From: Asterias amurensis
Lineage: Eukaryota > Echinodermata > Asteroidea > Forcipulatida > Asteriidae
Reading direction: 5' to 3'
Assembly (NCBI RefSeq): GCF_032118995.1
Contig: NC_092652.1
Span: forward strand, 26,525,044 to 26,589,043
Length of the DNA: 64,000 bases
Part shown: positions 46,901 to 58,900 of the stretch, in pieces
Numbering within the stretch: position 1 is the stretch's first letter
How the letters are laid out: the number at the start of each line of letters is the position of its first letter
Translations under genes and position numbers: made by a program
The notes under the pieces: model-generated
Seen by the model: only the letters and a program-made list of their open reading frames with translations
Databases searched by the model: none
Told to the model about the DNA's origin: nothing

Positions 46901-49900
46901 TTTTTCATTTTCTGTTAGTTTTATATTTTGCCTTTAAATAGGCCATACGGAGCCCCTAAAGGGACATGTTAAATTATTTTTGTTCTTACTTTGAGCGCTC
47001 AAAATTATTTCGAGCGCATGAAATTTGTTATTTCAAGCGCTCGAAATCATTTATTTTGAGCGCCGTGAGGTAAGTTAATTCGTGAGCACTGAATTATTTC
47101 GAGCAACAATAACTCAATTAATTATGGGATCATTCGTGTTTCTTTTTCTTCTTTTTCATCGTTATAGTGTCCCTTTAGGAACCCCATAGCCTACTGCATT
47201 TACACATTTATATCAAACTTTAAGCGGAAAAATATCCTTGGCAGAGGACGAATGTTTTTGGTTTTTGAAGAAACTAATTCTCCCAATACTCATCAGGACA
47301 TGCAACGGTGACAAATCCCTCGTCCTAAAATCACAGGACAGACGTGTGAGTTCAAAACAATAACGATGAGTTATGTCTGACTTTGTTTACGTATCGCCAC
47401 TTTAAATAAAAGTGCACTAGTCAGTTGTAGGCGTTAAATATTGCTTGATTTATCTCCGAGGAACATACCTCAAAAGTGCGCCAAGACGGCGAACATAACA
47501 CCGTTTATATCAGAAATCAGACTTTTCTTAGAATTTCCTGTGTTATTTGTCGGAACAAACTGTAATGGATAGCCGGGACATCGATCCCTGATAAAAGATT
47601 AACACCAACGCATGTCAGCTGGTATTTCCAAAAAAACAAATTTCTATAGTACAAAAAACCCCACAATCTTCCAGTTTCAAAGAATAGGCCTATGCGTTTA
47701 GCCAAAGTATATTTGCCTTTGGGTGTCAAGGAGGTTTCGTGCAAATTAATCAATCCACACACCATATTTCAGTTTGATTTTCGAAGAATTAAGATGCACT
47801 TTTCTCAGTTAAGGTCTACTGAAATAGAGGTGTTAATATTCTCACCTTTTACTGTAATACCGTAGCTCCTTATCGTTAGTAACAATTGTGCTTTTCCTCT
47901 ATAACCCGGGTCCTTTCGAAACCAAGGTTTCGCTTTGGCTCATGGCTCCGTCGATTATTTAAAAGAAAGAGGAACGGATTCCATACCGAACATCAAACTT
48001 TGCTTTCGAAAAGGGCATGTCATATTATTTCATGTAACCTGATGTAACCTGAACTGAGGGATACCAAAAATAGTCTGACCCCTTTTAGCATAAATATAAT
48101 TAGTATTCATCATCGTTACTTAGCATACAGGGAACATGACACAGGAGACACTTAACAGTATACACGAATGGATATCCACGAACCTCGTTCCCAGGGCAGG
48201 ACCTAATTATTCTGAATGTATGTTAAGCATTTTGCCTTTGGGTTTGGTTGACACGTTAGATTTCCATGAATGCAAGAAACTAACAATAGAACCAATTTAG
48301 TAAAATGAAACAGCCAAGAAGGATTAAACGAAGACATCCGTTAGCAAGAATCATAAATAAAGAGCAACCACTTCACTCTAAAAATATTATCAGTCTAACA
48401 TCACTAATTAGTTATATGAAACATGATTTAAAATCACATGACTAATTAATCTCATATGACTAATTAGTGTTGTTTTGACTAATATATTTTTAGAGTGTTG
48501 GCAACAAAACATCGCACATTTAGTACTCGTTATTTCTCGAAACTCTGTTGTATATAATCTTAGTCCAGCGTGAACACAGGTGGCTGCATACAATTACACA
48601 ATTTCTGTGAGAGCAAAATACCAAAGAATGTTTTTCAGAGAGAAATATTGCTTGATCATAGCAATGTAATTACAATGAAACAGTTGTTAACTTTGTTATC
48701 ATACTTGATAAGAATTCAGATTTTTAATAAGAATAACAAATAATATTTCCATCCAAATCGTCTAAGATATAATACATTCGCCATCGTTACCCCCATCATC
48801 TTCGTCAGGATGTATTCACAATTAGCTTTCATAATTTTAAGAGTAAATACATGGATCTTGGTGCACCCTTTAACGGGGTAAGATGCAGTTGTAAAGCATG
48901 GAGAAACTCTCTTTGACGACTTGAGAGCATAAGTCAAGAAATGTCTCAAAAAAATATATTAATGTGCCAACATTCATGAGCACACGCCTCAAAGAATATC
49001 CCCTTAGAACATCCCCTCATGTATTGCTTATTACATTAATTTTTGTGTAATTCTCTCGTCGAGCGAAGTTGTGGCAAGAATAAATCTCGTTTAAAAAAGC
49101 ATTACTCTATTTACGAACGCTAACAAAACAGGCAGCTTGTTTAATTTGATTGTGAATTCCTTGTCAAATAATTAATTGATTGTATAAATGAACATGACAC
49201 CACGCTAGGCTTCTGTCCTCACTGTATTTCAGAACAGGTAAATTGAGCTGACAGGTTGTTATGCTTTCTTTAACTGCATGCAATTCTAATCAACTTGTGT
49301 GACTATATTTTAAGCCTTATAATATAACAAAACAACCGAATGCATGTATTTTGTTAATTTACTGTAACTAAAATTAAAACAAAACACAGTGTGTGTAATG
49401 TTATAAGATACTTGTTCTTTGTTAATTTGTGGAATTAATCGCTTCAGTGAATCGCCTCATTTGGTTTCATCCAGGTTTTTCATTATTAACATGTGAGCAA
49501 ATTTTGTTACCAAGGAGACAAGGGAATTTATGCAGGAAGTGTAGTCAGGGCCTCTGCCCCTACCCCCCCCCCCCTCCCCAACTCGTTCGTAAAGACAACA
49601 AAATGGACTCATTGCTCTCCAGTCGTCAGGTACATTCTGTCATTGTTAAACTCGTAAAAAGACAACGAAGCGAAACATATCGCTAAAAAAATCAATTTAC
49701 TGAGCAAAAAATAATCGGTTAACAATATTTTTGATTTTGGGAACCTAGGCCAAGCCTGTAAGCACAAAACACCTGCTAAGCACATGAATATCTTGCTTAG
49801 CAAAAACAGTTTACCAGCCAACATTTAAAAGATTACACTGTTGCGACTTGTGCCCCACTTATTTTGTGCTTGGCAGAGAAATTTATCTAGCAGTATTTTC

Positions 49901-52900
49901 TGCCAAACAGCTTGATGAAATTGGGCCCAGTTCACGCTAAGCGAAAGTTCAGGTTCTTAGCATCTATAATTGCAGAATACCATATTGACCTCGGCTGCTC
50001 TTGTTTGGGATGCAGTGGGTGAACATGGAACGCATACACCGTGCGTGTGGTCGATTTCTCTAACCCATTTGGGATTCAAGTGTCAGATAAGATTTCTCAC
50101 GGTGATCACCTCGCAGGAAAATCATATTGTCGAGAAAAACGGCATCGTGTTACCGCCTGGAATATTGAATGAGGGTACCGGAAAGAGCAGCGAGAGACGC
50201 AATCGTAAAGATGGGGGAAGAGTTAATGAATACACGGCACGTAACTGGCGTCGTTGTACCGCTGCAAGAGTTTGTCCTCTTGGGTCATTGCCCATAACGT
50301 AATGCGTAATCAATATACATCAATCTTCATATTGGCAAATGGGATGTACGTTTTGGTTGACGTGGATGTACTTTTTGCTGTTGACTAGAAGTACATAATG
50401 AAATGTTAAAGGTATACAATATTGGATTTAGGAAGGGTATTCATTCTTATCCATTATAATGGTTTTCAATCAAAACATATGGATACCAAGTGCGCCCTCA
50501 GTGTTTTATTTTATATGCTTTAATTTGATTACCTTCATTGCACTAATACACACAAAAATGACATCGGTGCAAAAGGGGTACCCTGAACAGGCATACATGC
50601 CCACTTGGTGGGGACCCTTGTTCACACATCAAAACCGGAAGTCAAGGGAGAAGCACAACTACAGGCAACCAACCAAAGAAAACAAAGAAATACTATAACA
50701 AATAAAAAAATCACAAAGAAGATGGAAAAACTACAATTTAAAAATGGCAAAACAAAAATTGCACAAGCATGATGAAAATATACAGGAGAACCATTCTATC
50801 CAAATTAATCATCACTGGCTGGAGCAATGTAATTTTTAATTTGAATATTTACTATAAATTGAATAATTTGTTTGTGTCGGCAACCTTTAGACTTTTCTCT
50901 TTTCCGTTTTGACTCTAAGTGAGTAAGATTCACACTAATTTATTTAGGCAATTCTCCTTAATTTGAAGCGTGTGGACGATTGTTCTTGCTCCTGATGTGT
51001 GCCATTTTGGACGGCTATTTGTATAGCACTATGGAATCATTTTGGGGTATTGTATTCATTCAGAGAAATACATTTTAGAGAGTTAAAGTAATCGTTACGC
51101 ATTTTGTATTGTACAATGTAATTTTTGTAGTGGCGCAATATGTGAGGCCTATCTATCAAGCCTTGAGTTTACCTTTAACATGTGATATTATAGTGTTTGG
51201 CTTTTTTCTCGTTAAGAATTAGTTTTTGGAAATTCACTAATTGAAATTGAGATATTGTTGGTGAATTCTCGTCCCTTTTCATTAGAACGGTTCTTTCTCT
51301 CCTAATACCCCCCCCCCCCCCTTTCTCAAAAACCATGTTACTTCAGAGGGAGCCGTATGTTTTATACAATCAACAGCTCTCCGTTGCTTGACTGTTACAA
51401 AGTAATTTTTTATGCTCACAAATTATTTTCAGTAATTACCAAGAGTGTTGTGCCTTTAACCCTATCCCATATCCGGGACAAACACCATACCATACCCATC
51501 CTTTGGGGGTTCGAGATTGATTCGGCTTTTGGGGTGCAGGAAGACGGGCATCAAATTATAGCACAAGATACCATGACATGTATGCAATTGCACACTTGAA
51601 CCTCAAAGATGATGCAATTTTTTATGAATAAATTATGCTATAAGTGGATATTATTATCAGAGATATCATTTCTGCATCTCACCGTCAAGGGCGTGGTCGT
51701 GCAATTTACATCAAGGGCGTGGCCGTGCAATTTACATCAAGGGCGTGGTCGTGCAATTTACATCAAGGGCGTGGTCGTGCAATTTACTTCGAGGGCGTGG
51801 TCGTGCAATTTACATCAAGGGCGTGGTCGTGCAATTTACACCAAGGGCGTGGTCGTGCAATTTACATCAAGGTCCAAACTTCATAAAGCCGCTTCATCAA
51901 AAATAAAACAAAAATTCTTACATAATCTAAGGTTATCAACCAATTTGTAAAGTGTTACATGTACAATTTGTGATTTGTTTCCTGCTTATTTTTTATTTAT
52001 TTTTATGCTCAGGAGAAAAATTGTATCAGTATGAAATTGGGCCTTGGATTGTTTTGGACCTTTTTCTCCAATTGTGGTAGTTTTTATAAAACATCTGCCC
52101 AGTGATTGCTTCCCTCCGAACAGATTAGATTGAAGCCACGACATAATTGCTTTTTGTATTTTATCGGGCTATTATGCTGGACTGTTTTTATGTTATCATA
52201 TCATTTGAGACAATTTCTCATCTCATCGCATCTATCCCGTAGTCTTCTTACCGTGGGGGGGGGGGGGGGGGGGGCACCACTTGAAGATTTGTCAGTTAGT
52301 TTCGTCCATCATGTTCGATCCTCAATTTCAGGCCTCTGTATATTATGATTATGTAATACTATTGTGGATTAAATGAATTGGAGAAACCAGGCACAAACTG
52401 TACGGAGGGGCAACCGGAAACAACTTGTCTCTGTCTGATGTCTTTATTTTGGTACTTTTTCAAAATTAAGTAAAAGTAGTTAGCTGTTGATGTAAACTGC
52501 TTTAATACCAACCAAAGAGCATAGATATAAATGCAAAAATGACCCTCGCCCTCTCCATTTCCCCAGAAATATCACAAATTTTAGTCTCATTCACATATCA
52601 ATAACTCAGTGCTACATATTCGAACCCCATTTTCAACACGTGTGAGTCATGGATTCAATGTAAAGAAACCATGTTTTGAAGAGAAAGCCTAATCTTGCGA
52701 TTTTTCCAAGGCAGAGTGTGTTGGATTCAAAAGTTGCTTGAGCAGTGTACATCAAACACCTCATTTCACCTGTTTGTGTTATTATAGCAATTTTAGATGT
52801 TCAGTGCTTATCTGACAAAATGCGAGGTACAGACTTATAATCATGTTTGAAATGTATACATAAGGTTTAGACCTGGCCTAGGGCGCTGTTGATGTTGTCT

Positions 52901-55900
52901 GGCAGGTTACCGTTTCGGAAAGACTGACAAATAACTTAATAAACAGCTTGGTTGTTGATGCAGTGCTTTGATATTTTTCATAATGAAAAAAAAAGCAAGA
53001 TATCTATGATGGATTATACAAAATAGTCATCAAATAGATTGTTCTTCATGTGATAAACCAGGCAGTTTATAATAAAGTTTGGTATTTCTTTTGTTTGGGG
53101 GTATGTAGATCGAACCAGGTGATAGCATTGATTGAGGTCGAGGTTGTGGCATGAAAAGAGGTTCATAAGTGGTTTTGGTCAATCGGATTTTGTACAATAT
53201 TCTTGAATATTTGTATTTTTTTTAAATGTTTTTAGTGTTTTCTTCTGACCCGGGTCCTTTCGAAACCAAGGTTCCGCTTTGGCTCATGGCTCCGTCGATT
53301 ATTTAAAAGAAAGAGGAACGGATTCCATACCGAACATCAAGCCTTGCTTTCGAAAAGGGCATGTCATATTATTTCATGTAACCTGATGTAACCTGACAGA
53401 GGGATACAAAAAATAGTCTGACCCCTTAGCATAAATATAATTAGTATTCATCATCGTTACTTAGCATACGTGGAACAAGACACAGGAGACACTGAACAGT
53501 ATACGCGAATGGACATCCACGAACCTTGTTCCCAGGGCAGGACCTAATATTCTCAATGTGTTTTCAGCATTTTGCCTTTGGGGTTTGTTTGACACGTTAG
53601 ATTTCCATGAATGCAATAAACTAAAAATAGAACCTATTTAGTAAAATGAAACAGCGAAGAAAGATTAAACGAAGACATCCGTTAGCAAGAATCATAAAAA
53701 AAGGTGCAACCACTTCACTCTACAAATATAACTAGTCAAACATCACTAATTAGTCATATAAGACATGATTTAAAATCATGTCTCTTATGACTAATTAATC
53801 TCATATGACTTAATAGTGTTGTTTTGACTAATATATTTTTAGAATGTTGGCAACAAAACATCGCACATTTAGTACACGTTATTTCTCGAAACTCGGTTTT
53901 ATATAATCTTAGTCCAGTGTGAACACTGTGAGAATGTTTTTCAGAGAGAAATATTGATTGATCATAGCAATGTCATTACAATGAAACAGTTGATATGTTT
54001 GTTATCAAACTTGATAAGAGGTTGTGGCATGAAAAGAGGTTCATAAGTGGTTTTGGTCAATCGGATTTTGTACAATATTCTTGAATATTTGTATTTTTTT
54101 AATGTATTGTCTGCAGATTTTGGAAATAAATAAATAAAACTTGCATCTCATTACACGTTTGCTTCTATCTTGTCTGTCCTTCGCGATTGTTGCTCACTGG
54201 CTTGTTACCTTTCATATAAGAAGCTCACTCGACTCATCATCTTTGGGTAAGGGGGAGAATATCACTAGACTCAAGCTAGGTTAATTGGATATAGATAGCA
54301 AGATGAGATGCTTCAAGATGTAGTCTTTACACGCATGGGTGAAAGACTGGTCTTGTCATGTGGACATAAAGTGTGATTTAAAGTGGTGGTTCATTAAAGT
54401 GGGGGGGTTTGCAGTTATTGTTTGCTTATTCATCTTTCATATAATTGTTTATAGAGATACCAAAGAAGAATCTTTACTTCTTATTTATACATCGGTCATT
54501 GTCAAAATGCTTCTAGGTTCATAAATATCGTGTGGATGTTTATATCTGTCCTTTCCACAGAAAAATTTACTAAAATGTTGACTTCAATTAAATATGCATT
54601 TATTATTATTATTATTATTAATGGTTTATTTTAATCTGAATAAAAAACAACCAAAAGGTTGACAACATTCAAATTTATAAAGTTTTTACAGAATTAAGAA
54701 AAATTGAATTAACAATAAACAGGCAAAATCTATACAGGGCATACTCCTAAGTGTACACCTTTTTATTCGTGGAATAGGACATAACAGCTAGATAAGGAAA
54801 AAGGTTCAAGTTTGTTATATTTCCATATAGTCATGTAATGTAAATAACAAACACAGTTCATAATGCACATCAACCAAGGCTTTACTGTTAATAAACACAG
54901 TCTCTTTCAAGTACAAGAGTTATAATTCAACCCGTGAGTACAATCAGATTTATTGGATCAGAAATGCAGAACTTTAATAAGAAATTAGTATTATTGCAAG
55001 AGTTGTTGACTTAGGCTCCAACATGATGTCAGTTGACTAATGCACAACTGGGACCTCCATTCTCAGCAGGTAAACACTGAGAATCTTTGACAGATTTTGA
55101 CAAGGGTCCCTGGATAATACACAGATTGTTGCCCTTTCACACGAGGGTACATTTTGTAGAATGTTACAACCATGCTACAATTTAGCAAGGGTTTGTTTGA
55201 CAAGATTTGAAACGGGATCCGGGACAGTAGAACACTGTCCTTTCACACGAGGATACATTTCGTAAAATTTTACAACCATAGTTACAATTTAGCAAGGGAC
55301 CCTTGCTAAATTGCTCCTGTGTAAAGTGGCTTTAGAAGGAGGGTGGCCAGTATAACATCTGTTGTCCTTTCACACGAAGATATACTTTGTAAAATCTTAC
55401 AACCGTGCCACAATTTAGTAGCTAAATTGCTGTCAGGAAAAAATGTCAAATTTTACAACATGTTACAATTTAACTATAAATAGGGATCCTTGCTAAATTG
55501 CTCTCGTGTGACTGGCTTTTAGGTGGAGACAGCAAGCTGTCTGAACCACTGTGTCGTGTCTTGCCAGTAGTTTTACAAAGAAACCTCCCATTGAATTACT
55601 GACCTATTATACGGTGCTTGGGCTAAATCTTCCCGTGGCCGCAATAACCCGAGACCGGTCGATCCAACCATTGCCTCTGGCAACATTCCCGTCAGATTTG
55701 GTTTGCAAAAATCGTGGAGCTCCTGTACAGGATAGTTGTTTGATATTGAAATTTGAGCTCATAATCTCACCATCTTAAAAACCTGTTTCTTCATTCCTCG
55801 CTTATAGCTAGTGATCATCAAACAATGCTGCATGAATGAATTTCAAATTAGGCTGGTGGCATATTTTAAGAACCTCCTCTTACGACCAAGATTTTTGTTG

Positions 55901-58900
55901 ACGACTGACAATTATTCCGCAGACTACGTTGTAGTACAAAACGCATTAAGATTTTTCCATGGGTCATTTAATTATCCTGCAGGCCATTTTGTTTATTAAA
56001 TGCCAACTATGCAACTGCCTTGGACTGATTTGTTATTTATAATGGTGTTTTTTGTGGGAAAATCTAGCAGTTCAGACAGTACGAGTCGATAATTACTGGC
56101 ATTTGTCAAATAATTAGGATACTTTGAATCAAGTATAGCAAAAGCCCAACGGTCATCATTAAAAGTTATCTCACACGTTGCATTGAGAATATTCTCTCCT
56201 GTCTGGCCAAAACGCAATTCGGTTGACCCATTAAAGGTGCTGGACACTTTTGGTAATTCACAAAGGCCAGTATTCACACTTGGTGTATCCCAACATATGT
56301 CTAAAATAATAAATCTGTGAAACTTTGACTCAATTGGTCATCGAAGTTGCAAGGGAATCATGAAAGAAAAAACACCCTTGTTGCACAAATTTGTGTGCTT
56401 TCAGATGCATAAAAGGCTTCAGTCCTGAAGTCTTTTTATATTTGAGTGAGAAACGAATGGTAAATGCTTAGCACTTTTTGTGCGTAGGCAGCAGCATGAA
56501 ATTTGGCCCATATAGACCTTCATCACGTGCAACCATCTTGAATTTCTCCCATTGATATCAATTTTACCAAAACGAGGCTGGAAGAACAAAATAGTCTGGT
56601 TCCCATTTGCAAAATGATTATTAGCATTCATTATTGCTATTCGATCTAAGGCACATGACCAAGATGGAGGCAACAATCATGATAAATGTCTGTAGTTTAT
56701 TGCAGTGGGAAATTCTGTTATTTCCCTGAGTGGTATGTTGAATCAACGAAGACTAACAAAACAAACCAAATAGAAAGTACAATAAAACATCTGCTTGAAT
56801 AATTCTGAATCTAGATTTCTTGGAAAAGACACACTGTGGATATCCTATGCTGTTACCGAATTACAGGATTACATGAAAAACCTAACCGGAACCCCGGAAT
56901 AACACTCTCGTCTGCTCGCATTGACGGCCACAAAATGGCGGGAACTTAATCTACTCCTGCGACAAAATCTTCTGAGAGAAAATACGCAGTAGGCCTTTTG
57001 ATACATTACTGTCATATTATAGGGGATTAGGTTTACTCAGTGGTTTCTTTCCCTGCCTTTCACCTCGTAGATCCTAGTTCGAATCTTACAGTTCAACAGT
57101 TTCTGTCCCAGTCTTTCACCTATGTCAACCCCGGTTCGAACCCCACCTCAGACCGTCGCCTTGCATGTGGATTGGGTTTGAAGTCCATATGATTGCGTGG
57201 GTTTCCCCCATTAGGGTTTTGCCTTCCACATCTAATCCTAGTATTTGCGTTAATTGTGCTGTTGGATTTGGCTGTAATCAAAGTTAGAAAGAAACGTACT
57301 CTGTAAACAGCGTCTTAAAGAATTGTTCGCGACCCTGATGTAAGTACTCATACAAGAAAGTCTTGCTCGGAAACACGTCACGTCAACCCCATAGGGAGGG
57401 AATCTTGTTGATTACATCCTTCTTATTCAGTCGAGACAATGTCCGATCAGGAATTAAAATTACAAACTTTGACAAACGTTATCACTATTAAATGTAGCCA
57501 TGAATAAGAAATAAAACCACAGATCTAAAGTAAAAGTAAAACATTGATTTGCAAAATATTCTACACCTGAGACCTACAAAAAAAACGTCACCTTGTTTAC
57601 TCGTTACAAGTTATCGTGTAATACGGCAATGAAAGTACAACTTCCATGCCGAGAAAATATCTAAATATTATGTTACATATAAAATATATAGGCCTACTCT
57701 ATATGTTGCATATAAAATATAACATAGAACATGGGAAAAGTTATCGTGTACTTCTAAAGACGGTAATTTAAGTACAACATTTCTGCCGAGAAAATATCTG
57801 GAAATAAAATATAAGATAGGACAGGGGAAGCCCTTTTCTTCGTCTGACAAACGTACAAACCTTTAGATAATATATAACATACAGCAGGACAAAACCTTGT
57901 CTTCGTCTGACAAACGTAAAAGCCTTGCACGATATAAAATAGAATAAGGAGAAAAACCTTTTCTTCGTCCGACAAACGTAAAAGCCCTACAGCTTCACCA
58001 GAAGCCGATTATGTTTCCGTCTGACGATCTTTCACCTCCACGTCATCCCTCATACATCCTACAACCCTATTTCTGTTTCCAGGTACGCAGAAAATGCCAT
58101 CCAAAGTACATGGGAAGTCAACATGTTGATAGATAAGACTCGTCCTTTATTTTAGAAGAAGGCAGTTTTCTGCTCTTTATTTAAGTTTAACAGTCTGCTT
58201 TCTAAAGGCACTGTGGACATTATCGACAAAGACGGAACGACCATAAAATCCGTGTTGTCAATTTAAGACGAGACTGCCTTGGATCATTACACCCAATTTA
58301 TGTGTCCTATCACAGAAAATCCTCCTGGAATTGAATATTTTTATCTGAGATTTTACAATCCTGCTGAAACACAAAATTGAATGAGAGATTTTAAGGCACT
58401 AGACACTATTGGTAATTACTCAAAATAGTTGTTGGCATACAAATTTACTTGGCAACGAGCAATGGAGAGCTTTTGATAGTATAAAATAATATTGTGAGAA
58501 ACGGCTCCCTCTGAAGTGGCTTAGTTTTAAAACAGTTTTAAAATACTTCAGGCTTGATTGAAACCTTGTTTGGGCATCTGCTGAAAGCACACAAATTATT
58601 GTGCACCAAGGGTGTTTTCGTTCGTTATTCTTATATGCAACTTCGATGACTAATATTGAGGAAACAATTTGGGATAAACCAAATGAACATACTGGTCTTC
58701 GACATTTACAAAATGTTTCTAGTGCCTTTCATATGATGTTTAATCTGTCAACTGGATTATCACAACAATATTGCATCAAGAGGCTGAAGACGAAAGAGTG
58801 GGAAAATGGAGACACTGACAACGACCTTTTATTTTTATTTGTTGATAGAAGAAGATTGAGATGTGAGTGGAGCATGAAATTGTTTACCGGGCAGAGAGAG

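Noticed and set aside
51609..51950. Repeat protein encoded by overlapping frames
   Set aside because: The 26-bp minisatellite keeps all frames open by chance; the peptides are pure by-products of the repeat.
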